Below, in pieces: positions 48,101 through 57,667 of a DNA stretch of 64,000 bases. A program made the position numbers and the translations under genes. The stretch lies in contig OW121852.1 in assembly GCA_933228895.1 (NCBI GenBank), forward strand, positions 61,112,872 to 61,176,871, written 5' to 3'. The DNA is from Platycnemis pennipes. Its lineage: Eukaryota > Arthropoda > Insecta > Odonata > Platycnemididae. Below the pieces are notes generated by a model, which worked only from the letters and a program-made list of their open reading frames with translations, was not told the origin of the DNA and did no database searches. Numbering within the stretch: the first letter of the stretch is position 1; each line of letters starts with the position of its first letter.

Positions 48101-51100
48101 CTACCTCTGAAGTTTGATAAGCCTGTTCCTTTGATAACTGTAAATTTTTACTAAGAAATGGAGGAAGGATGACCCTTATTGTATTTTCCTCACATAAAGA
48201 ACAAATTTTAAAAAATTGTCAACCAACAAATTGTCAATAAATGGCTCCAATAATCCTATTAAATTAATCTCCTCAAAAGTTCTTACATCAAAGACCCACC
48301 CTCCATAACCTTTGCTAGTATAACTGAGTCATCCCCCTGGTGTAACACCTACCAGATATTTCACTGTGATACTACCTTTAGGTATACTAAATGACATTAT
48401 GTGACATTTTAGGCATTTGAATTTACCTGTTTTGACCTCCGTGAAACAAGTACTAACCTGATCTTCATAAAATTTCCAAAACATCTTGGCATATTGCACA
48501 TAATTTTCTTTCGAAGGCCATACTACTGTGCACTTCACAATTTGTGTAAATACGGGCAGGGTGGAAGAAGCAATATTTTTATATGTCCAAGCAGTACATC
48601 TAGAAATCTTTGCTGGAGGGGCAAACAACCAATTTAATGTTAATTTCATCATTGCCATAATGATCTTTTCCTTTTTACTTGCTGGTCCTCTTCCATTTCT
48701 TCGACCTCTTTATTGTGACAATACACTTATCTGAATGTAATGAAACCGGATGATGATTCATCACATCAGAATCATGTTGTTGAGTTCACAATAAATTTTT
48801 TCTGTGGATAGTTTCAATAAGTTCAATTCAATAAATTTCATAGTTTTCTCTGCCCTCTTCATGAAGGAAATCCACAATATCAAGCCTTATTGATACCATT
48901 AACTTCAATTCTAAATCCTATTCTCCTATTTACTTACAAAATTTCTCGATTGAAGCATTGGTTGGTTATTTAGGGGAGGCGACCGACAGCTGAGGTCATT
49001 TGCGCCATATAGGATAGGTGGATATTTGGGTAATGGTAGGAGTTTTCAGGGAACGGAGGAAGGGTGGAGAGAAACCCGGCGTCGGCATTAGCCTACTCTT
49101 AACGAAAGGCGCCAAGGGGACCACGGCTTAACGTCCCATCCGACGGACGGAGTACTGAACTTGAAATACCCTCCACTAGGCACTCAAGTGGGGACCGGTT
49201 TTCCACTGAAAAATCCACCACTGCCGGGAATCGAACCCGGGCCCTCGGGATGGGAGGCCAGTACTCTAATCGATTGAAGCATTCATGGTCATATGTAAAG
49301 TAGCATGTTTTGAATATTATTATTATGCATTTCATATGAAGTAATTTTTATTGATTTAATAAAATGACTGATTCTCGTCAACACTATCAACGTCCAAGAA
49401 AAATGTGCCAAGCGGCTCATGTTGCTTACCATAACCTTTCAAATCCTACCTCTGTGGGCAGCCATAAATTACTTAGAATATTGGAGTTTACCATCATCTT
49501 GCTGTTTTAAACGATTATTAGTAAAAGCTCTAGGTAAATTCAAGGAAGGCAATGCAATTTTATTCAGGCGACACAGCTTTGCTGGTGCGTCTTAATTTGG
49601 ATAGCAATACGCCAATTTTAATTCTTTACACGATTTGGCATAATATTAAGGATACGAACACTAAAATATAAATCATGCATGAAGAAAATTGAATAACATT
49701 AAGACAAATTATGTAATTATCTGGCAGTATATAGGTAGTTGTTGCGGAGAAAATGCTTGGAGCAATATAACATACTCTTCGTGACGCCCTTACCAATCTT
49801 CACCTATCATTGAAACATTTAGGCGATAATAAATATTATTTATAAGCAAAAAATTATATTTAGTGACTAAAACTAATAAATAATAATAATACACTAATTT
49901 GTTAAGATTTCCAGAAACTGAGATGGCGAAATAAATTATGGATGAAGAAATAACTTTTGATCTGATCTACTCGGCTTATACCCAACTTAAAATTAATCAA
50001 ACTGATAACATATCGAAATAACGCACTACGCCTATGAATTCAATACCTGATTTGTCACCTTTTCATCAACTCTGTATCCTTCACTGAGAGCTTCCAAAAT
50101 ACACCGCAAATTGGCGTCCTCTAGTCTGGAGTCTCAATTAGCTTCAATTTTATATAAGCTGAAATTTCCATCCAGTTTCCCTTCTTCAGGGTGCCTACTG
50201 ATAACCAATTTTCAAATTCCCTGACTTTTCCCTGATGGCTTTACCAATTACCCTGACTGATCGCCAAGAGGTCTCCTATTATCGGAATATTTTATTTCTG
50301 CTGAATTAAATTTTTGTCAAAACTCAGAAAATGTTAAAAGCTGACATCAATACATTAAAAGCTATAAGAATGAAAAATTATATGGAACCTCCGCCATAAT
50401 GAAAAAAATATATTAAACCTTCACACGTTAAGCACTCTCACTTATTCTACACACTTTTAATAAATTTTTCGAGGCTGCATATCAGCGGCAGTGTATCTTA
50501 TTTCCGTGGCCGTGCATGTTTCCTTCGGTAAAATTACAAATTGACAACGTCTAATTCTTCAAGGAAGAGGTGGGAGTGTCGTGGTAGTTCTGGGTAATTG
50601 AAGAATACTGGAAAGGCATCGAAGGGTAAGTTAACAGCCAATTTACTGGTGGACTCCAGCACAGATATCATGAAGCTACGTGAAAAATACAAACCAAAGC
50701 CAATTTCTTGGACTGGATCAAAATCAGATGGCATGAGTTTTAGAAGCGAATAACAATTTATTTAACGTGGTCATAACCCCTTGATTGCAAGAGGGAACCA
50801 AAAATGGAAAAATATTTGTATAAACAAACAAAACGTAATCGCGCCACTGCGAGCGAAAACAGGAGGCAATTAGCAACGGCAGCATCATATTTAGGAATGT
50901 CATATTTCAGGTGGCTTGTGACCTGACTAGATTGCCTCGAGAGGAAGCTAAGTGGGCCATTCAATAATTACGTCGAGCGTGAAAGGTGGAGAGGGGAGGA
51001 GAACTCTTCTTATGGTCTGCGAAGGGGGGTATGGAAATCAAAGATGATCTCACGTAAGATTTTGTTTACACATGTGATCTTACTTGTATTACCGTTTTAA

Positions 51101-54100
51101 TAATCATCGTCTTGTATTTTTAGAACTGCAAGCACGTATTTACTGCAAGCTAGTGTGCTACAACTACCTCTCGACCTGCATCTCGGAAGTTAAAAAAAAA
51201 TGTGCTACTACACTACTAGGCAAATATCGCACTAAGGATATACACAAGGGCTACAGTGTACGACTGATTCACAACTAAATAACTAAGATTCACAACTAAA
51301 TAACTAAGATTCACAACTGAATGTTCAATGAATTGACAGGGCTTATTCTATGCACTTCAGCGGCAGACATTAGTTTTAGTTGATGAAATGTTTTGGTGAA
51401 ATAAAGGGCGGGAAAGACAGCATGGTAAATGTAATGGTAGAAATATAATGAGAATTTCCTTTCCCAGTTTCTCCCTGACTGTCACGAGAATTCCCTGACT
51501 ATTCTCCGACTTTTCCAGATTCCCAAAATTCCCTGACAATTCCAGGTTTCCCCTGTTTTCCCTGACGATCCCCACCCTGTTCTTTTACCCTCATTTCTTG
51601 TCTGCATCACATCACACTACTGACTACAGGCAGTCCCTGACTTACACGTCTCCACTTACATAAATCCATACTTACGCAATTGACAAATTTATCTACAAGG
51701 ATGCTGTTGATTTGCGAACCTGAGCACGAAAAAGTAAAATGTTAGTTCGCATACTTGCTGGCGTAAATAGTATAACAAATGGTTATCAAAATTTTAAAAT
51801 ACAGCATTGAAGAAATTGTTCCATTTTTATCATTCATCTCCGGAATTTCATTGCTATCAATTATTTTTGTCGCAAAGTCACGTAAAAAACTACTGAACTT
51901 CTACCCAACTGACCAATCTTAGTAAAAACTCATAGTCTAAGCGATATCTGATATATCTATCCGAAGAATGGTTACCTCTTAATGCATTAATTTGTCGATT
52001 CTATATGCTCGTAACCCAGGTTGCTGAAAAAACTTTTCTGCGTCAATTGCTCATGTCATGAAACGATGCAAAAATGTATTTAACTGAGGCAATCAAAAGC
52101 ATCTCATGCCATTGATATCGTACAATGTATTGTATGTAGAGTAGGATAACACTTATAACATTATATCTTAATGATTCTGGGGTGATACGAAGTCTCGGTC
52201 AATCCCTTCAGTGATTTTCTGGCAGTCAAAGTCGTGAGTTGGATTTATGAAAAATTTTAACGCTCAAGTATTTTATATACTCCAACTATGGCTGATAAAC
52301 ATCAAAGTGAACCTGAGGCTTCTAAAAGGTAACATACAATGACTTTGGTAGAGAAAATTGATACCCTAAAGAAATGTGGAAGTAGGCTAACGATATCCGC
52401 CATATTATGTGTTGAAAGCATTCCGGTGTCAGCTATTAACACGATTGTGAAGAACAAGGAAGGAATCAAAAAACATGTAAAAGGTTCCGTTTGTGTAAGA
52501 TCTGCCATCATTACCAAGCAAAGAAATTGTCTTCTTGGAGAATGAAAAAAAAAACAGTGTGGATTGAGGAGCAGCATCGAAGAGGTTAGTTTAGACCAAT
52601 TAGTTTTCTGATGATTCAACGGAAGGCCTGAAGTCTCTAAGAACTATTGAAGAATCAGGCAGGAGAAACGGGCATCGCAAATATAAGGTGGCTCAATCGA
52701 TTTTAAAATCCTTGGAATTTGCATAATATAAAATTAAGGGTTGAGGCCACCAGTGGAGATATAGGCAGCAAATGATTTTTCAAAAATACTCTAAAAATTT
52801 TTGAGGAGGATGGTTATTTATCAGAAATATTAAGAAAGCTCTGATGCTTTCCCGGTGTATATTGTAGGTGAACGCTATTCAGATTTATTATAGTCTTCAT
52901 CAGCCATGATGACAATGCACAAGTCGTCCATCGCAACGTAGGCAGAAATGCAGTGCTTGACCCAGTGGAGAGCCCGAACAACCTTCACAACCACAGCATT
53001 GTTTAATGTTGACGAAACAGGGTTTTTCTAGAAAAGAATGCCTCACCGTACCTATATTTCTAAATAAGAGAAGTCTGCACCTGCCTTAAGGCAGAAAAAG
53101 ATCTGACTCTCTTGCTAGGAGATAACATAAATTCAGACCTCTAATTTACCATTCGGAAAATCCACGAGCATTATGTTCATCAATCCTTTTTTTGGGTCAT
53201 CTGGAAATCAAACGCAAAAGCTTTGGTTACATCTACCTTATTTGAGGACTGGTACAAAACTATTTTATACTAGAAGTCAAGGGGTACTGCCTTAAGAAAA
53301 AAATTCCATTTAAAATCTTGCTGTTGGTTGACCAGGGTGGCTACTGATAACCAATTTTCAAATTAGCTGACTTTTCCCTGATGGTTTTACCAATTTCCCT
53401 GACCAATCGCCAAAAGGTCTCCTATTTTCGGAATACATATTTTATTTCTGCTGATTAAATTTTTGTCAAAACTCAGAAAATGTTTCAAGCTGAAATCAAT
53501 ACATTAAAAGCTATAAAAATGAAAAAAAAAATGGAACCTCCACCCTAATGAAAAAATATATTAACACGTTCACTGTGGGGCTGATCAAAGCCCTACCCCT
53601 CTCAGCATGGCGTGGCCCACCGGTGGGTCACACTCAGCCTTTTGCATGGGTGGTGTGGCCCACCAGTGGGTCACAGTCCTTCCAAGCTTCTGGCCACTGC
53701 CAAGGGATGGTAATTGAAATGGAAACACTGATTACCCACCAGTGGGTCACAGTCCTTCAAGCTTCTGGCCACTGCCAAGGGATGGTAATTGAAATGGAAA
53801 CACTCGGCTGTTTCCTGAGATTAGAGGAAGGTTGGGGGAGTTAACTCCCAGCCTCACGCCCAGCCCACCCCTCCACCGGCCATGTGAGGCACGCTATCGG
53901 CTAGACCCTGGTGTGGGATGGGGGAAGAGAGGGGCAACAATACAATGTATGTTTGTAAAGATTTGCTGATGCTCGGAAAACCCAGGAAACTCCCACGCAT
54001 TTGTTTATTTCCCCTGCCCTTGTTCGCACCTGTCTATGAGACAGACGCCAGTCCGTGTGCCAATTCCCCAGCTTTGCGCACACTATGAGACAAGGAAAGT

Positions 54101-56694
54101 TGGTCTCAGAAAAAAGAAGTGTCTGCATTTTGGAAGACGTTCGCCCGGCAAGGGCACAGTCACTCATCCACCTACTGAGGGGATTGGCACAAGAATGCTA
54201 CCAGATTCAGAGTGAGAACGATGACGATGGGAGGGTGGACACCCAGCTCCAGCTGGTCGCAGCAATAAGGGTCACCACCTAAGAACTTATCCTAAGGATA
54301 CCAAGAACCAGTACCAACGCAAGCGCTGCCTCCCATGCTATGCCAATTACCTCAGGAAAGGCAAAGAAAGGAAAGCAGTGCAATCTGCCACACCAAAAGT
54401 GCACCAGTTTTGCTTGGACTGCGAAGAAATTCCTGCCATGTGCCTGTCCTGCTTCAATTAGATTTAGGATTTCAGATGAAAGGCAAATGTTTTATTAAAA
54501 TATGTTTGAAATTTTATTAAATCTTTAAATGTTATGGTCGATAAGCTTATTAGTCAATTATCTCATTTCGTACGTTTGTTATCTAAATTCTATGGGCCAT
54601 ATATTTGTACCCACCACACCCTCCGATTAACGAAGGTTAACGAGCACTGGAAAATTTGAGTCCCTTGAATTTCGTTAATGGGAGGTTTTACTGTGAATGT
54701 CTCGAAGTGAATCCGGTTTCTTAAATCCATCAGTGCAAATAGAAGGAAAACTGAAAATGAAATGGTGGAACTACGGTGTTCTACATACGATGGACAGAGT
54801 GAATTGGATGAGATAGGCTGAGGTTCTACTGCATTTCTAAATATTTTGAAGCATTTCGACTTAAGACAATTTGTTTGCATTCTATGCAAAACAGATTAAC
54901 TGAAAATTTACTGCAAAAATTTGAATGGAAATAATCTAGAATACAAACAATATCTGGACTGGAAGTACATGAATACCAGGTTTAGCTTTGTTTAAGGGGA
55001 TACACTGAAGTCTACCTGAATATCGTGGGTTGCTTCCAAAAAAAAACATTTGAAATGCATTTAATGGTGGTGTGGAAACAGTAAGGCCTTAATGAATTAG
55101 AATGTAAACAAATAAAATGTAAAGTGTTTTTCTAATGCTCACCCTTTACTTCTTTCCACTGCCTCACAACTGATGTTGTCAAAGAATGACTTAGTCCTGT
55201 CATAGAAAATGACTTCCGAGTCATCTTCTGGCTCCCCTTCTCCAATGCCCGTTTCATTGCCAGAGTCATCTTTCTTGTCTTCACCATTGACTTTCGGAGA
55301 AACAACTGATAGAAAGGAAGGGTGAAGAATAAATTGATAAAATGAATAATTACAAAGGAAGAAAAGTGGTACAAATAAAATAAATAGACTGCATCATCAC
55401 TATATTAAATACCAACTCAGATTCACTATAAAAAAATGGAAAATAAAAAGTATCATTTTGATCTAATAATTTATATTCTACCATAAAATTCTTCCATCAG
55501 CAAATCTTAGGTTCTAAAAACAAAGTCCAAATTTAATCTTATGACCAAATTTGTCCCGTTAACTAAAAAATTTTAAATCACAAGTAATTATTAAAAATCA
55601 GCATTAAGGCAATAGCAAGTCCTCTTATTTGTTCAATAATCTTACTGTTAATTCATTTTTGTAATATTGAATGGTCAAATGCACTAGCAATGCTCACAGC
55701 AGTCTGTTTTTGAACAAGTCATGCAGACAAAACAATTATGCACAATATTTCTGGCAATCAGCATCTATTTATAATTCATTGCAAAAGTACAGAAAACCAA
55801 AAAGTATAACAAATTAATTTAATGCAATATCCTGATCACAAAATGCTGGTTGCTTAATGAATTATTAGAGCTGAGATTTCAACCCCCTTACTTTAGATGC
55901 ACAAGTTGACCCATAATACATTTATTTTTTATAAAAACTATAAAAATATTTCTCATTTCCAAATATCTAACAGAGGTGGATAAGGTTAATGCCGCAATTC
56001 CCCCCTGTAATTCAAAGTCTGCAAAAAGTAACATTTCTCAGAGGAAATGGGATTCATCGCAGGTGAAGAAATAACTTTTCATTCATTCCATAAAAAGAAG
56101 AAAGACAGCAACTGCAATACTCAAAAGAATATAATAATTTTATTAGCCTGTAATACAAGTATTTTGAGCACAAATGATTAAAATTTGCATTTCGGGTGCA
56201 AAATTTTGGACGTAATGAAAGAAGTCAACAAAAGCATAATTAAATAACCATTTAAGGAATTTAAACATTTGAACAGAGCTACATAAATCTTCTTACCTGC
56301 AGCAATAGGGGCAGGTGCCACTGGAGTAGAGGCCTCAACATTTGATACTGGTGTTGGTACTACTGTAGTATTTATTTTCATCTTCCCTAACTGGCTTCTT
56401 AGTTCCGCAAACTCTTCATTTGCCTGCTCAAAGTCATAGTCCCCTTCAAACTTGAGCACATTCTTGTTCTTGGATTGTTGCTGTTGGTTCCTATTGGCAA
56501 ATCCTTGCCCAGAACCGCCTCCTCTGCCTCTTCCCCGTCTGTTTGTGGGCCCTGTGCCAGCACCACCGCCACCCATGCCACCCCCACCTTGAGATTGCCC
56601 TCCTTTCCATCCACCACTCTGGCCACCAGACCTCTGCTGTGATCTCTGCTGCTGTGATGCTGAGAATTGCTGCTGGTTCCAGTTGCCTTGCCTC
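35903..56694 (-). CDS. LSM14: LSM14 (RAP55/Trailer hitch) C-terminal part; 5' exons not in view
   Basis: P-body and mRNP protein family that binds DDX6/Me31B and 4E-T type partners to repress translation. Three exons, 56694-56297, 55305-55143 and 36155-35903, join in phase (first base completes a codon; 270 residues to the TGA at 35903-35905). In order they encode a Gln/Ser/Gly-rich linker, the FDF motif (KFEGDYDFEQANEEF), a Pro/Val/Ala linker, an acidic stretch, the FFD box (FYDRTKSFFDNISCEAVER), the TFG box (ERKLNSETFGV) and an RGG/GYR-rich tail ending TGW. The N-terminal LSm domain, which starts the protein in this family, was not found between 56700 and 64000, so it probably lies further right. 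The 19-kb last intron is packed with transposons. Confidence 0.93.
36156..39003. other. LSM14 intron, left part, mostly unique A+T-rich DNA
   Basis: A 16-base phrase ATAACGTGCACTCATA occurs twice at about 36319 and 36379. A short open frame at 38412-38510 ends MEFLT and then continues into nothing recognisable. No element ends are clear. Confidence 0.4.
39004..39140 (+). repeat. tRNA-like SINE head with a 27-bp unit in triplicate
   Basis: The unit ATTGGTAGAGTACCATTAAA-TAGGATA (27 bp) is present three times without a mismatch at 39004-39030, 39031-39057 and 39058-39084. A fourth start leads into GTATCTGGCCAGGAAACGGG and CCGGGTTCGAGACCCGG. ATTGGTAGAG is the A box and GGTTCGAGACC the B box of a tRNA-like promoter, so the A box is repeated upstream of one B box. 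Confidence 0.7.
39141..41937. other. LSM14 intron, pogo-like remnant and short direct repeats
   Basis: A pogo-type right end (TTTCGAGTTTCTACTG, complement CAGTAGAAACTCGAAA) finishes at 40564. The sequence before it (from about 40390) has the matching 'GTAATTTC' phrases. TCAGGTTTCATAAGTTTAA is repeated at about 41549 and 41591. Otherwise nothing is recognised. Confidence 0.35.
42130..43912. mobile_element. Non-autonomous pogo/Tigger-like element inside the piggyBac
   Basis: The left end is CAGTAAAGTCTTGATTTTAC and continues GTAA. The right end complement is CAGTAGAATCTCGATTTTAC, continuing ATAA. TA precedes the left end; the right flank is AA, one base off. Repeated AAAATCAAG/TTACGTAAAATC phrases occur at both ends. 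There is no transposase. It lies between the left terminus and the transposase of the piggyBac. Confidence 0.7.
44250..45564 (+). pseudogene. piggyBac transposase, inactivated
   Basis: Reading across frames gives KLTTEELYITLGLFMLMRIV, then SIDETLTLW (Asp at 44591-44593), ATKFGIKTYELCDANTSYLW, SLDNFYNSP (Asp at 44833-44835), NKFMGGVDLKDQ (Asp at 45135-45137) and a Cys-rich end, CAVCTKHAKRRDSVHWCESC then CLDCLEPYRTK, with stop at 45564. These are the three catalytic aspartates and C-terminal zinc-binding domain of piggyBac transposases. In-frame stops in the N-terminal third and shifts near 44830 and 44900 inactivate it. The start codon is not certain. Confidence 0.85.
46090..47980. other. LSM14 intron, nothing recognised
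   Basis: A+T-rich. A minus-strand open frame of 84 codons at 46823-47077 has no similarity I know. Confidence 0.4.
47985..48720 (-). pseudogene. DDE_Tnp_4-type transposase remnant (PIF/Harbinger-related, ISL2EU/IS4EU-like)
   Basis: On the minus strand, in several frames: LKLNWLFAPPAKIS-like residues and VVWPSKENYVQYAKMFWKFY, then VKYLVGVTPGG, a stop, YTSKGYGGWVFDVRTFEE, LLEPFIDNLLVD and finally VAKARVNVERAIERLQKFKI. These match in order the helix-turn-helix, the 'TVKYLIGVTPxG...SKGYGGRxSD' block, the 'DRGF' region and the 'RVHVERAIxRLKxFKIL' block of DDE_Tnp_4 transposases. Stops and frameshifts show it is dead. Confidence 0.7.
48960..49269 (-). mobile_element. Complete SINE flanked by perfect 14-bp target duplications
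   Basis: TCGATTGAAGCATT occurs at 48946-48959 and again at 49270-49283, directly flanking a 310-bp insertion. Read on the minus strand the insertion starts with a tRNA-like head (TAGAGTACTGGCCTCCCATC, GGGCCCGGGTTCGATTCCCG). Its body contains CCGTCCGTCGGATGGGACGT and it ends in a TAAATAACCAACC-type tail. Other copies of the family are at 7635-7745, 9757-9865 and 10535-10682. Confidence 0.88.
49284..50186. other. LSM14 intron, nothing recognised
   Basis: A+T-rich sequence without clear element ends or coding signal. Confidence 0.4.
50187..51579. mobile_element. hAT-like element with CAGGGTG ends
   Basis: It starts CAGGGTGCCTACTGATAACC and ends with a run of 'TCCCTGAC' phrases closing CCCACCCTG. 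Phrases of CCCTGACTTTTCCCTGAT type are subterminal on both sides. The first 250 bp reappear at 53333-53560. The interior (about 1.4 kb) has no recognisable transposase, and a short TTCACAACTAAATAACTAAGA unit is repeated at about 51269-51316. The flanking 8-mers do not match well, so the hAT assignment is tentative. Confidence 0.5.
51627..53332 (+). pseudogene. Tigger-type element remnant with dead transposase
   Basis: TA followed by CAGGCAGTCCCTGACTTACA (51627) is a Tigger-like terminus. From about 52289 the plus strand reads MTLVEKIDTLKKCGSRLTIS, SAINTIVKNKEGIKKHV, then after many stops FNVDETGFF near 53010 and MPHRTYI with a KSAPALRQKK stretch. These are the N-terminal helix-turn-helix and the first catalytic Asp block of Tigger1-like (CENP-B-related) transposases. 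The later catalytic blocks are not visible before the next element at 53333. Confidence 0.65.
53333..53560. repeat. Second copy of the CAGGGTG element, left end only
   Basis: CAGGGTGGCTACTGATAACC and the following 225 bp match 50187-50430 with scattered changes (for example CTGACCAATCGCCAAAAGGT against CTGACTGATCGCCAAGAGGT). The match stops at a TTAA (53561-53564) where the next element begins. Confidence 0.75.
53565..54461 (+). pseudogene. Second piggyBac-like remnant with Cys-rich C-terminus
   Basis: TTAA at 53561-53564 is followed by CACGTTCACTGTGGGGC, a plausible piggyBac terminus. Bases 54303-54461 encode KNQYQRKRCLPCYANYLRKG, HQFCLDCEEIPAMCLSCFN and a stop. Three CxxC pairs at the protein end fit the C-terminal zinc-binding domain of piggyBac transposases. 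The catalytic part is missing or unrecognisable, and I could not find a matching right end, so it is a truncated element. Confidence 0.5.
53610..53804. repeat. Palindromes CCCACC(G/A)GTGGG and a 76-bp tandem duplication
   Basis: CCCACCGGTGGG at 53616-53627 is a perfect palindrome, with CCCACCAGTGGG variants at 53659 and 53735. The last two begin a near-identical unit of about 70 bp (CAGTCCTTC(C)AAGCTTCTGG..., ending GGAAACACT) repeated at a 76-bp period. Confidence 0.75.
54462..55142. other. LSM14 intron with a pogo-like end
   Basis: ATTTCGTTAATGGGAGGTTT then TACTG, ending at about 54693, is the inverse of a pogo-type terminus (CAGTAAAACCTCCCATTAAC). A second one, GAGGTTCTACTG, ends near 54834. 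No complete element can be drawn. Confidence 0.35.
55143..55305 (-). CDS. LSM14: LSM14 exon with FFD box
   Basis: The acceptor is CCTTTCTATCAG and the donor AGTAAAGG|GTGAGC. Starting with the split Val codon, it encodes VSPKVNGEDKKDDSGNETG, an acidic EGEPEDDSEVI and the FFD box. A different frame of the same stretch is also open but has no family similarity. Confidence 0.92.
56297..56694 (-). CDS. LSM14: LSM14 exon with linker and FDF motif
   Basis: The acceptor is TTTTGTCTAG on the minus strand. The donor is GCTGCAG|GTAAGA. It encodes RQGNWNQQQFSASQQQ, an RGG-like run (RRGRGRGGG), and NVLKFEGDYDFEQANEEF with LRSQLGKMKI after it. It enters in phase 2 and leaves in phase 1. Confidence 0.92.
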
Positions 56695-57667
56695 CTAGAC
56701 AAAAGACACACAAATGGTCCATTGATTTCCATGTGGGTTTGATGAGGATGAAGACAACACAATGGAATAAAGGATTATGACTGACGAAGTTGCCAGAGAT
56801 AATTAGAAAGATGAACTGCTGAATAAGTGGGGAAGTGCAAGAAGAATCTTGCCTTTTTCATGGAATGAAAAAAGAAAATTCTGTTTTTCGCAAAGATTTT
56901 ACACAGCAAAAAATTATGGATCAGAAATAAGGGAGAATGAATCATGGTGAGTGTTTCATAAAACACATCAATACTCAAAATGCTTAAATAAACATTCCAC
57001 AGCCAATTCTCATGACTTTAAAGCTAGTTTAGCCGATGTTGTGGGCATTTTGAGTGAATGGCCAAAAGCATCCTCTATGATAGCTGTTAAAAAGGACATT
57101 TTCACACACTTAATAATCCATGTTTGTAATTACTGTTAATTAAATTCCATTTTTTGTTATATGTAATTAGTTGGAATACAAAAAGTTGACTACTGATACT
57201 TAGGACACTGTGCATTACCATACTGTCTCTAATCCCAAACACGTTGCGGCAACAAGTAATACTTAATACTTTGGCTCCTACAGGCAAAAACTTCGGAAAA
57301 CATAGAAATTGTTATCTCTCAAACTACCTCTGTAAAATATGTAAAAAAAATTATAAATGGGCCAGGGAAAAGTTCTATTTGTTATAATTTGAAAGAATGC
57401 TAGGTAACGGCATGCCTGACTCCTTATCATCCTATCTATCTAAAAGGTGAAAAAAACTGTGCATTGGGCCAAGTTCCATTTGTTATAATTTACGAGAATG
57501 CTAGTTAATGACATGCCCAACATATAACCCAGCAAGATTTAGTTCAATAGAAGCACTGAGCAGGTAACTTCCAAAATTGAGGAAGAAATGAAGAGGTCAC
57601 TTTCATCTGTTATAAATTCACCTCACAAAACAGCTGACTTACTGTCGTAGGTCTCATAGTACAACTA
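56695..57667. other. LSM14 upstream intron with a short direct repeat
   Basis: TTTGTTATAATTTGAAAGAATGC-like text (57377) recurs at 57479 with small changes (57358-57420 against 57465-57525). I looked for the LSM14 LSm-domain exons here on the minus strand and did not find them. Confidence 0.45.

Noticed and set aside
56399..56722. Second open frame overlapping the LSM14 FDF exon
   Set aside because: It is a shadow frame; the FDF motif and correct splice phases belong to the frame used for LSM14.
56951..57139. N-terminal LSm-domain exon of LSM14 close upstream
   Set aside because: Neither strand here encodes the LSm-domain pattern, and no exon in 56700-64000 fits the required phase-2 end.
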